A DNA stretch of 56,275 nucleotides, from positions 1 through 56,275 of the forward strand of contig CACZQN010000010.1 in NCBI GenBank assembly GCA_902783375.1. The letters run 5' to 3'. The notes beneath the pieces were generated by a model. That model saw only the letters and a list, made by a program, of their open reading frames with translations, did not search any database and was not told where the DNA came from. The stretch comes from an uncultured Lachnospiraceae bacterium (GTDB lineage: Bacteria; Bacillota; Clostridia; Lachnospirales; Lachnospiraceae). This document shows, in pieces, positions 40,319-48,645 of the stretch. The position numbers and the translations under genes are program-made. How positions within the stretch are numbered: position 1 is the stretch's first letter; every line of letters begins with the position of its first letter.

Positions 40319-41071
40319 TCATCCTTCCTGCTCTGCCGCACGGAATGCCTTCAGATCTTCTGCAAATGCATCGAGGGCTGCGTCTTCTCCGGTTACTGCA
40401 AACGAACAGCTTCCCTCTGCGCCGCCGATGCCGCCGGCAGCGACAAGATGTGCCTCTGCCCCGTACAGCATGGCAAATGCTTCGATCTCCGTCACGATAT
40501 CGCCAGTGACCGGCTGCAGGCGCAGGCCTGTGGTATCCGGATCATTCACCAGCTTTGCCAGATCCGTGATGTTCTCACAGACCAGCTTCTCAAGCCCCAC
40601 CGGAATCACCAGGCGTACTCTTCTGCCGACCACTGCGGTCAGGACCGGCACCAGCGTTCCGAACTTCGGATTCCCGATCTGCACACCAGCTACCTTGCGG
40701 TCCGGCTGCAGGGCATTTGCTCCCTTGATGATGATATCATCAGCCGTCAGTTCGTCCGTAATATCATAGATCGTCGTCCCGACAAGCCATTCCCCCTTCC
40801 GGATCACAACATCCGTGTTGGAGTAGGCACCCGTCGCAAGCTTTGCAAAGGGTCCGACATTCACGCCGCGGCGGAACTGTCTTCTGTCAAAGTCCTTCAG
40901 CTGACCCAGTTTCTTCAGCATCTCCTCCGCAAGGAACCCGTTCGTCGTCCCCGAGATGATCACCAGCGTGTGCTCCATCGCTGCCTTCATGATCTTCTCA
41001 TCCGCTGCAATTGCCTTCGCAATCAGCCGCTTGCATTCTTCTACGGTCAGTAAACACTGCCTTGTCTTCAT
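40319..41071 (-). CDS. Conserved hypothetical protein, 250 residues
   Basis: I do not recognise this family. The sequence is soluble, alpha/beta and without signal peptide or membrane segment. It contains TLVIISGTTNGFLAEEML, RRGVNVGPFAKLATG, DVVIRKGEWL, DDIIIKGANALQP and VAAGGIGGAEGS, glycine-rich turns suggesting a nucleotide- or phosphate-binding fold. It starts in an ATGA overlap with the upstream uvrD-like gene, so the two are tightly coupled in translation. A role linked to the helicase is possible but not shown. Confidence 0.7.
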   Translation of the reverse strand: MKTRQCLLTVEECKRLIAKAIAADEKIMKAAMEHTLVIISGTTNGFLAEEMLKKLGQLKDFDRRQFRRGVNVGPFAKLATGAYSNTDVVIRKGEWLVGTTIYDITDELTADDIIIKGANALQPDRKVAGVQIGNPKFGTLVPVLTAVVGRRVRLVIPVGLEKLVCENITDLAKLVNDPDTTGLRLQPVTGDIVTEIEAFAMLYGAEAHLVAAGGIGGAEGSCSFAVTGEDAALDAFAEDLKAFRAAEQEG

Positions 41072-42978
41072 CTTGATACTCCCCCCTTGTCTGGCACCAG
41101 TCCTTCCAGGAATGGTGATATTTCTTTTGTCTTTCCGTACAGTGTCTCCACCGTACTGATCCAGAGATGCCGTCTGGCACGGGTCACGCCGACGTAGAAC
41201 AGCCTTCGTTCTTCCTCGATGTCCTCGAGTTTCAGCGCCTTCTGGTACGGGATCATCCCGTCCACGACATCCGGAATATATACCCGGTCAAATTCCAGCC
41301 CCTTCGCGCCATGCATGGTTGCGATCATCACGGCATGTTCCTGCTTCTCCCGCTGCCGCTGGTTCAGTTCCTCCGTGATCTTCGCGATGTGCTCCTGCCA
41401 CTCCGCCAGGGAGCGAAAGGGTTTCGCATTCTCCTGCAGTTCCATCAGGATCTGGATCAGCTCGTCGGCATCCATGCCGCGCTCCTTCGCATAATCCCGG
41501 AGATACTGCTCGTAGCCCACGACATTTCTCAGATAATGCATTGCCGCGTAGGGATGCAGGGTGCTCATGGCCGCTAGATCCGTCTGAAACTCGTGGATCC
41601 GCCCGATCATCCAGCCCTTGTCCTGGTAGAAATCCTTCCACCGGACGAAACTGACCACGTTCTTCCGGTCCGGAAGATCAACCAGCGCTTCGGCAAGGCT
41701 TTCCCTCGACAGATAGCGGTTCGGCCGGTTCATGATCCGCAGGAGCTCTGCCCGGCCTCTCTCCCCTGCCGCCACCGCGAGGTAGGTCATCACATCCCTG
41801 GCAATCCAGTGGTCATACAGGCTTGGCAGCCCCTCCCGGAGTTCGATCGGAATGTTGTATTCCGTCAGTTTCTCGGAAATGGACCGCGCCGCGAGGTTGG
41901 TCCGGAACAGCACTGCCATCTCCTCGTAGGGCGTGCCGGCCGCATGGGCCTTCCGGATATCGTCGACGATCGCCTCATTCTCAGCCTTCCGCTCCGGAAA
42001 GGACCGGATGACCGGTGCAGGCCCGGTCTCCCCCATGGCTTCGATGTTCTTGCGGTACCGTTTCGTGTTCCGCATGATCACACGGTCGGCGAACAGCACG
42101 ATCTCCGGTGACGAGCGGTAGTTCTCATTCAGGACCACCTGCTCCGCCCCGCGGTAATCTTTCGGGAACCGCAGCATGATCTCCGGCCTCGCACCGCGGA
42201 AGCGGTAGATCGACTGGTCGTCGTCCCCGACCACAAACAGGTTGTTCATGGGCTCCGCCAGCATCCGGATGATCTCATACTGCAGGGCATTGATATCCTG
42301 AAACTCATCCACCAGGATATAGCGGTACTTCTGCTGCCAGGACGCGAGGATATCTTTCCTTGCCAGGAGCAGTTCCCTGGTCGCGAGCAGGATATCATCA
42401 AAGTCCATCTTCCCGAGCTCAGCCAGCCTCCGGTGATAATCCCGGAAGATGTCCCGGAACTTCTCCGCCGGGCACGAAAGGGAATAATAGCTCTCGATGG
42501 GCGTCCCGCTCTCCTTGACCGCAGAGATCTCTGCCTTCAGGTTCCGGATTACGTCCCGCTCATCCGTATCCTCCAGGGACAATGTCTGAATCAGCTCCCG
42601 CAGGATCTGGTTCGCGGTCTCTTCCTGCAGGATCCGTTCCGGCCCGTAGCCATAGGACAGGCGGAGGATCTGAAAGAAGACGGAGTGAAATGTCCCGAAC
42701 CGGACGGCGGTCCGCGGGATATTTCTCCCCTGCAGCGCATCCTCCTCGTCCGCAGACGCCGGATCCTGCATCGCAAGGAACCGCGACCGCATCTCTTCTG
42801 CCGCAGCGCGTGTAAAAGTGATCACCAGAATGTTCCCGGCCGGCACACCCGCTTCCCGGATCAGCCAGTCGGTTCTCCCCGTGATCACTGCAGTCTTCCC
42901 GCTGCCGGGACCCGCCAGAACAATCATCGGGCCATCAAGATGGTGGATGGCCCGAAGCTGTGGTTCACTGTATCTCAC
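41068..42978 (-). CDS. UvrD/PcrA-like superfamily 1 DNA helicase
   Basis: This 636-residue ATP-dependent 3'-5' helicase has all SF1A motifs: LAGPGSGKTAVI (Walker A), TFTRAAAEEM (Ia), LVDEFQDIN (II), GDDDQSIYRFRGA (III), NYRSSPEI (IV), MHGAKGLEFDRVYIP (V) and RRLFYVGVTRARRHLW (VI). It is shorter than PcrA (about 720), with a compact C terminus. It begins with GTG at 42978, seven bases after the gltX stop. It overlaps the next gene by four bases. A role in repair or replication restart is expected. Confidence 0.95.
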   Translation of the reverse strand: MRYSEPQLRAIHHLDGPMIVLAGPGSGKTAVITGRTDWLIREAGVPAGNILVITFTRAAAEEMRSRFLAMQDPASADEEDALQGRNIPRTAVRFGTFHSVFFQILRLSYGYGPERILQEETANQILRELIQTLSLEDTDERDVIRNLKAEISAVKESGTPIESYYSLSCPAEKFRDIFRDYHRRLAELGKMDFDDILLATRELLLARKDILASWQQKYRYILVDEFQDINALQYEIIRMLAEPMNNLFVVGDDDQSIYRFRGARPEIMLRFPKDYRGAEQVVLNENYRSSPEIVLFADRVIMRNTKRYRKNIEAMGETGPAPVIRSFPERKAENEAIVDDIRKAHAAGTPYEEMAVLFRTNLAARSISEKLTEYNIPIELREGLPSLYDHWIARDVMTYLAVAAGERGRAELLRIMNRPNRYLSRESLAEALVDLPDRKNVVSFVRWKDFYQDKGWMIGRIHEFQTDLAAMSTLHPYAAMHYLRNVVGYEQYLRDYAKERGMDADELIQILMELQENAKPFRSLAEWQEHIAKITEELNQRQREKQEHAVMIATMHGAKGLEFDRVYIPDVVDGMIPYQKALKLEDIEEERRLFYVGVTRARRHLWISTVETLYGKTKEISPFLEGLVPDKGGVSR

Positions 42979-42984
42979 AATTGA

Positions 42985-44454
42985 TCATGCCTCTGTCTGA
43001 AGTGCTGCCTGTAACTTCTCGATACCGATCTTTACGCGGCGGATGGACTCCTCTTTTCCGAGGATCTCCATGATCTCATAGGCACCGCCCGGTGTCATCT
43101 GCTTGCCGGAGACGGCGGTCCGGATCGGCCAGAGTCCCTGTCCGTTCTTGATCCCCTTCTCCTCGATGTACGCCTTCAGCAGCGCTTCGATTCCGGCAAC
43201 CGAGTAATCCTCTGCTGCTTCAAGCCGCGGAAGCAGGTCTGTCAATACCTGCAGCGAGCTCTCCGAAGTCGTCTTCATCTTCTTATGGGTGTACATGCTG
43301 ACATCGTAGTCCGGCAGCTCCTCGAAGAAATCAATATGGCCGGCAATATCCGGGAAGACTTCGATTCTTGTCTTCACCAGGGCCGCGATCTTCTTCAGAT
43401 CATAGTCCTTTGTAACGACTTTGCGGATATACGGCTCTGCCATCTCATAGAAGCGGTCGAAATCCATGGCCTTCAGGTATTCGCTGTTCATCCAGCGCAG
43501 CTTCACCATATCGAAGACCGCAGGGCTCTTGTTGATCCGTGTATAGTCAAATTCCCTGATCAGTTCATCGAGGGTAAAGATTTCCTTGCCGCTCTCCGCA
43601 CTCCAGCCAAGCAGTGCGATGAAATTGACAACCGCCTCGCTCACGAAGCCCTGCTCGATCAGATCCTCGTAGGAGCTGTGGCCGCTCCGCTTGCTCAGCT
43701 TCTGGTGCTCCTCATTGGTAATGAGCGGGCAGTGAATATAGATCGGCACCTCCCAGCCGAAGGCCTCATAGAGACGGTTGTACTTCGGTGTCGAGGAAAG
43801 ATACTCGTTGCCGCGGATGACATGGGTGATGCCCATCAGATGGTCATCGATGACATTTGCAAAGTTGTAGGTTGGATAGCCGTCGGACTTGATCAGGATC
43901 TGGTCATCGAGCTCGGCATTGTCCACCGTGATGTCTCCGTAAACCTCATCGTGGAAGGTCGTCGTCCCCTCGCGCGGGATATTCTGCCGGATGACATATG
44001 GCTTGCCGGCAGCCAGATTCGCCTCGATCTCCTCCTTCGGCAGGTGCAGGCAGTGCTTGTCATAGATCATGACTTCCTTGCCGTCGATCACCTGGCGCAG
44101 GGACTCGAGCCGCTCCTTGTCACAGAAGCAGTAGTAAGCCTCTCCCTTTTCGATCAGCTGCTTCGCATACTCCAGATAGATGCCCGACGCCATCCGCTCA
44201 CTCTGAACGTACGGTCCGACCGGTCCGCCGATATCCGGACCCTCATCATGCTGCAGGCCGGTCTCCTTCATCGTCCTGTAAATAATATCGAGTGCCTCCG
44301 GCACAAACCGCTCCTGGTCTGTATCCTCGATCCGGAGGAGGAAATCTCCTCCTGCATGCTTCGCCACCAGATACTCATAAAGGGCAGTTCTGAGGTTGCC
44401 GACATGCATTCTCCCCGTCGGACTCGGTGCAAATCTTGTTCTGACTCTGTTCAT
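42985..44454 (-). CDS. gltX: Glutamyl-tRNA synthetase
   Basis: This 489-residue class I synthetase charges tRNA-Glu, and in many Firmicutes also tRNA-Gln as the first step of the amidation route. The HIGH-equivalent is [22 protein letters not shown] and the KMSKS-equivalent is KLSKRSG. The anticodon-binding helical domain occupies the C-terminal third. Length is normal. It lies between DUF1292 and the uvrD-like helicase in one operon. Confidence 0.97.
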   Translation of the reverse strand: MNRVRTRFAPSPTGRMHVGNLRTALYEYLVAKHAGGDFLLRIEDTDQERFVPEALDIIYRTMKETGLQHDEGPDIGGPVGPYVQSERMASGIYLEYAKQLIEKGEAYYCFCDKERLESLRQVIDGKEVMIYDKHCLHLPKEEIEANLAAGKPYVIRQNIPREGTTTFHDEVYGDITVDNAELDDQILIKSDGYPTYNFANVIDDHLMGITHVIRGNEYLSSTPKYNRLYEAFGWEVPIYIHCPLITNEEHQKLSKRSGHSSYEDLIEQGFVSEAVVNFIALLGWSAESGKEIFTLDELIREFDYTRINKSPAVFDMVKLRWMNSEYLKAMDFDRFYEMAEPYIRKVVTKDYDLKKIAALVKTRIEVFPDIAGHIDFFEELPDYDVSMYTHKKMKTTSESSLQVLTDLLPRLEAAEDYSVAGIEALLKAYIEEKGIKNGQGLWPIRTAVSGKQMTPGGAYEIMEILGKEESIRRVKIGIEKLQAALQTEA

Positions 44455-44477
44455 CTCTTTCAGATCCTTTCGTTACA

Positions 44478-44789
44478 CTATTCTATTTCTAATTCATCCA
44501 GTATCGTATCGAGTTCTGCGCCGTCTACCATGCCTTCAAAAGCTGCGGCAACAAGGTCGAACTCTTCATCCGATTCGATATCTTCCAGATTAAATTCTTC
44601 TGTTCCGACCGGGACAAAGCGGTACAGCCAGATGTCATCGTCTGCGCTGCTTCCCTGCGGCAGCAGGGCGATATACTGTCTCTTTCCGACCGGGAAGATG
44701 GAAAGTGCTTCACACGGAATCTTTTTCCCATTCTCGTCTTCAACCGAAATCGTCATCTCCAGATTCGGTTTTTCTTCTTTATATTTCAT
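44478..44789 (-). CDS. DUF1292 family protein
   Basis: This 103-residue acidic protein has the DUF1292 pattern: an N-terminal beta-rich half (ISVEDENGKKIPCEALSIFPVGKRQYIALLP) followed by YRFVPVG and an acidic helix (DIESDEEFDLVAAAFEG). Function unknown; DUF1292 proteins are small and widespread in Firmicutes. GGAGG lies six bases before the ATG. It opens the operon behind the promoter at 44834-44862 and is followed by gltX. Confidence 0.88.
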   Translation of the reverse strand: MKYKEEKPNLEMTISVEDENGKKIPCEALSIFPVGKRQYIALLPQGSSADDDIWLYRFVPVGTEEFNLEDIESDEEFDLVAAAFEGMVDGAELDTILDELEIE

Positions 44790-44833
44790 CCTGATCCTCC
44801 ATCAATCTTCCAATGTATTCCCTTGGCAGACTG

Positions 44834-44862
44834 ATTGTATCATAAAACTTTCAATTCATCAA
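44834..44862 (-). promoter_or_regulatory. Promoter of the DUF1292-gltX operon
   Basis: On the minus strand TTGATG (44857-44862) and TACAAT (44834-44839) are spaced by 17 bp. The -35 box overlaps the last codons of the upstream nuclease-helicase gene. Confidence 0.65.
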
Positions 44863-47513
44863 CCCGACCAGAAATCTTCAAGTTCCCGGCTGAGGTTTTC
44901 GAGCGTGATCTGTTCATGCGGATACCATTCCTGCGGGAACAGCTTCCGGTAGTCCTGCCAGAGGAAGCGGTCATCCAGCAGCAGGATCACGCCCCGGTCC
45001 TCCGCGGTACGGATCACACGTCCGCCGGCCTGCAGGACCTTGTTCATGCCCAGGTACAGATAGGCATAGTCAAATCCCTGCCCGTTCCGCTCTTCATAGT
45101 AGCGCCGGATCAGTTCCCGCTCCTTCGTCACCATCGGCAGGCCCGGTCCGACGATGGCTGCGCCGATCAGGCGGTCAGCCGCAAGATCGATTCCTTCCGA
45201 GAAGATGCCTCCCATCACCGCGAGGCCGATGGTCGTCACGACCGGTTCTTCGGCAAATGCGGCGAGGAATACTTCCTTCTCCTGCTCGCTCATCTCAGCC
45301 GTCTGCACAAGCACCCGCACATCTCCCGGAAGAAAAGCCTCTGCGAGTGTCGTCTCCAGTTCTTCCTGCACAGCCCTCAGGAATGCATACGACGGGAAGA
45401 ACGCGATGTAATTCCCACATTTCCCGCAGGCCATCTCCGCGATATAGGCGGCGATCCGGGCGTACATGTTCTTCCCGCGCTTCTGGTACCGGGTGGTGAC
45501 ATCCTTCGCGATCAGAATTCTCCGGTTCTCCTTTGGGAACGGCGACGGTGCATACACCGCATAGTCTTCCTCTTCCGCCCCGAGCTCTTCCCGGTAGTAT
45601 TCGATCGGCAGCAGCGTCGCGGAGAAGAGGATGACGCTCCGCACCGGTGCGTACCGCTCCTGCAGCTGGCTCCGCGGATTCATGCAGGAGAGCGCAAAGC
45701 GATAGTTCTTCTCATCAGTCCTTTTCGACAGGATCAGATAATGACCGTCGAGTGTCTCCTCGATATTCTGGAAATCCCGGAGCATAAAGTAGACGGACAG
45801 CAGATCTTCGTGTCCCTTCATCTGGTTGAAGCGCTGATTTTCCTCTGCAAACATCCGTTCAAATGCCCGGAGGGTACGCTCCACCGCGCCGGAGACTGCG
45901 TCCGGCACTGCCCCAACGATGGTGATCTCCCCGCCAGCTGTCTCCTCTTTCACGGTCTTCAGTGCAGCAAGAAGTGCCGTCACCGCATCCCGGATTCCCT
46001 TTTCGAGGCGGCTGGGCTGCCAGGCATCCGCATGGTCTTCTTCCGCCGGCTCTTCCACCGGCGGCAGCACCGTGATCTCCGGCTGATCCGGCATCATCGA
46101 GAACAAGGAGAGCTGATCGTCTTCTTTCTTCTTTTTCCTGCTCTTCTTCCCGGCATTTCCCGCCGCCTTCTTCTTTGGCCCGGCAAGAATCTGCTTCGCC
46201 GTCTTCAGCGTCTCTTCCGCGATCTCCGCAGAGTACATCTCCTTCGCCCGCTCCACCAGATTGTGGGCCTCATCGATCAGGAAGACATACTGATCCCGTA
46301 CGCCCTCGAAGAACCGGCGCAGGTGTGCGTTCGGGTCAAATGCATAGTTGTAATCACAGATCACGATATCGGTCAGCAGGCTGATATCGAGGCAGAATTC
46401 AAACGGGCACACCTGATGCTTCTCTGCATAGCGGTCGACCACCTGCCTGGTGATCCGGCTCTCATGGATGATGAGATCAAAGACCGCATCATTCACCCGG
46501 TCAAGATGCCCCTTCGCCCGCGGGCATTTCTCCGGATTGCAGTCTGCATGGCCGAGGATGCAGGAACGTTCCCGCGACGTGATGGTCACGCTCGAGATCC
46601 CCGCACCGTTCTCCTGCAGAATCCCAACCGCATCCTCCGCCACCGTCCTCGTGATCGTCTTTGCAGTCAGGTAGAAGACCTTGTCCGTCAGCCCCTCTCC
46701 CATGGCCTTCACGGTCGGATAAAGGGTCGCGAGCGTCTTCCCGACGCCGGTCGGTGCTTCCAGGAACAGTTTTTTCTCCCGGAGAATGGTTCTGTACACA
46801 TCCTCGATCAGTTTCTTCTGTCCCTCCCGGTAGGCATACGGGAAGGTCAGTTCTTTCAAGGTCTCCGTCCGCCCTTCCACATGGTGGCCGCGGAAGAGGA
46901 CCCATTTTCCGTAGGAGAGAACGATCTCATAGAACCATGCTTCCAGTTCCGTAAAGGAATAGTGGTAGTCAAATGTGACGATGCCATCCAGTTCTTCTTC
47001 CATGGGGATATAGACCATCCGCACCGCGATGTCATCCAGTCCATGGTCTCTCGCATAGAGATATGCGTAGCCCTTCGCCTGTGCCAGATGCACCGGAATG
47101 GCTTCCTTCAGCTTCCGGACGTCCATGTCCATGGACTTGATCTCCTCGATCACCGGCCGCCCGTCTTCCAGTGCGATTCCGTCCGCTCTTCCATCGATCT
47201 GCAGTTCGGCCGCCACCGGGACCGCCTGCTGCTCCCCGTCCGGAAGATCCGCTCTTACCGGCAGGAAATAGCTGCACGCACTGCCCTCTTCCGTAGAACC
47301 AGTCTCCACACGGGTTTCACCGAAGGACACAGACAAAGAAAGGCGCACCTCTGACTGGTACGCCGCATCCTGTGCCTGCTGGTATTTCTGGTGAAGGCGG
47401 GTGCCGATCACCATCAGTTCCGGATCTCTGGCGCCGCTCTGCGTCCGGTCGAGATCCCCCGACCGGAGCACAAATTCCATCAGACTGCGCACAGAAATCT
47501 GCTCATGTATCAC
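44859..47513 (-). CDS. RecB-type nuclease fused to an XPD/DinG-like helicase
   Basis: The 884-residue protein joins two parts. The N-terminal 160 residues match the RecB/AddB/Cas4 nuclease fold: IGTRLHQKYQ (H41), IDGRADG (D111), VIEEIKS (E124, K126) and QAKGYAYLY. The rest is a superfamily 2 helicase of the XPD/DinG group with LEAPTGVGKTLA (Walker A, about 252-262), DEAH at 414-417, and cysteines at 318, 325, 330, 369 and 374. Four of these could hold an iron-sulfur cluster. C-terminal blocks VMGGIFSEGIDL and GRVIRTAEDRGV complete the helicase. The start is GTG at 47513 with GGAGG eight bases before it; the frame opens further upstream but lacks a binding site there. It overlaps apbE by 11 bases. 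Likely a 5'-3' DNA helicase-nuclease in repair. Confidence 0.88.
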   Translation of the reverse strand: MIHEQISVRSLMEFVLRSGDLDRTQSGARDPELMVIGTRLHQKYQQAQDAAYQSEVRLSLSVSFGETRVETGSTEEGSACSYFLPVRADLPDGEQQAVPVAAELQIDGRADGIALEDGRPVIEEIKSMDMDVRKLKEAIPVHLAQAKGYAYLYARDHGLDDIAVRMVYIPMEEELDGIVTFDYHYSFTELEAWFYEIVLSYGKWVLFRGHHVEGRTETLKELTFPYAYREGQKKLIEDVYRTILREKKLFLEAPTGVGKTLATLYPTVKAMGEGLTDKVFYLTAKTITRTVAEDAVGILQENGAGISSVTITSRERSCILGHADCNPEKCPRAKGHLDRVNDAVFDLIIHESRITRQVVDRYAEKHQVCPFEFCLDISLLTDIVICDYNYAFDPNAHLRRFFEGVRDQYVFLIDEAHNLVERAKEMYSAEIAEETLKTAKQILAGPKKKAAGNAGKKSRKKKKEDDQLSLFSMMPDQPEITVLPPVEEPAEEDHADAWQPSRLEKGIRDAVTALLAALKTVKEETAGGEITIVGAVPDAVSGAVERTLRAFERMFAEENQRFNQMKGHEDLLSVYFMLRDFQNIEETLDGHYLILSKRTDEKNYRFALSCMNPRSQLQERYAPVRSVILFSATLLPIEYYREELGAEEEDYAVYAPSPFPKENRRILIAKDVTTRYQKRGKNMYARIAAYIAEMACGKCGNYIAFFPSYAFLRAVQEELETTLAEAFLPGDVRVLVQTAEMSEQEKEVFLAAFAEEPVVTTIGLAVMGGIFSEGIDLAADRLIGAAIVGPGLPMVTKERELIRRYYEERNGQGFDYAYLYLGMNKVLQAGGRVIRTAEDRGVILLLDDRFLWQDYRKLFPQEWYPHEQITLENLSRELEDFWSG

Positions 47514-48633
47514 TGTCCATTCCTCCAAAGCGGCCGGATAACCTTTCCCTCGTGATCCGGTCATCCTGCCTGATGATCATCTGTTCATCAAAATTCTCTG
47601 TCAGATACGCCTCATGCTGGTCTGTGAGAAAGATCGCCTGGACACCGCTCTCCTCCGCAAACCGAAGTCCTTCCTCCAGCCCCAGGGCAAAACAGGTCGT
47701 TGAGAGGGCGTCAGCATCCACGGATTCCGGGGCAAGAATGGTCACGGAAAGCAGTCCGTTCTGGTAACTGCTCCCCGTCTCCGGATCCAGGATATGATGG
47801 TACCGGACGCCGTCTTTTTCAACACAGCGCTCATAGATGCCGCTGGTCACAACCGATGCATCCCGGACCGAAAGGACATACGCCATCTCATCCGCTTCTC
47901 CGAAGGGGTACTGGATGCCGATCGTAAACCCGGTCCCGTCCGGCTTGTCGCCGATGCAGAGCACATTGCCGCCGAGTGAGATCACTGCCCTGCCGACACC
48001 TTTGCTGACAAGATAATCCGCAAGCCGGTCGGCGATGTATCCCTTTGCAATCGCTCCAAGATCGATCTCCGTCTCCGGATCGAGCAGTCTCGCCTGCCTT
48101 CCGTCCTCCGATAGTTCCACCATCGCGCTGCCATCCTGATAGCCCGTATGAGCGGCAAGTGCCAGCAGCTGTTCCGGGTCCGGAAGCGGATCCTCCGCTG
48201 CCCGTCCTCCGAAATTCCAGAGATCCGAGAGATGCCCCATCCCCACATCAAAAGCACCTTTGCTCTCATCCTGGATCTGCAGTGCCTCCTGCAGCAGCGT
48301 CGAGAGATCTTCAGAGATCTCCACCCATTCTCCGCCGCTCCGGTTGAACCTGGCCAGTTCACTGCCCGGATCGGTTCTTGAGAAGATCTTTTCATAACTG
48401 CCGCACAGTGTAAAGCAGTCCCTGACGAGCTGCTCTTCCGCCGAGTCGTACAGCGAGATGGTGATGATGGTATCGAGTGCAAATGTGGTGCGCTGCACTT
48501 TCGGGCGGTTTCTGTTTCCGCCGCCGAAGCCACAGGCTGCAAGCGACGCCGCAAGAGCGCCAAGCAGCAGGCAGACAGCCGCACGGCGGAGCCCACCGGA
48601 CCGGCGCCGGCATCTCATTTCCTGTGTCTTCAT
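47503..48633 (-). CDS. apbE: FAD:protein FMN transferase (ApbE), lipoprotein
   Basis: This 376-residue enzyme attaches FMN to threonine or serine of target proteins, usually outside the membrane. It has a lipoprotein signal peptide with lipobox LAAC (near residue 34). The ApbE domain shows FALDTIITISLY, FDVGMGHLSDLWNF, DLGAIAKGYIADR, the ISLGGN segment and YHHILDPETG with its metal-binding residues. Length is typical. The ATG at 48633 has a GGAG site before it, immediately after the symporter stop; an in-frame GTG at 48645 is rejected. No Rnf, NQR or other FMN-binding target with a D-x-x-T/S-G-A-T type motif was seen in the window. Confidence 0.95.
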   Translation of the reverse strand: MKTQEMRCRRRSGGLRRAAVCLLLGALAASLAACGFGGGNRNRPKVQRTTFALDTIITISLYDSAEEQLVRDCFTLCGSYEKIFSRTDPGSELARFNRSGGEWVEISEDLSTLLQEALQIQDESKGAFDVGMGHLSDLWNFGGRAAEDPLPDPEQLLALAAHTGYQDGSAMVELSEDGRQARLLDPETEIDLGAIAKGYIADRLADYLVSKGVGRAVISLGGNVLCIGDKPDGTGFTIGIQYPFGEADEMAYVLSVRDASVVTSGIYERCVEKDGVRYHHILDPETGSSYQNGLLSVTILAPESVDADALSTTCFALGLEEGLRFAEESGVQAIFLTDQHEAYLTENFDEQMIIRQDDRITRERLSGRFGGMDSDT

Positions 48634-48645
48634 CTCTATCTCCAC

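Noticed and set aside
44835-47354. 839-codon plus-strand frame
   Set aside because: It is antisense to the nuclease-helicase, which shows all helicase motifs.
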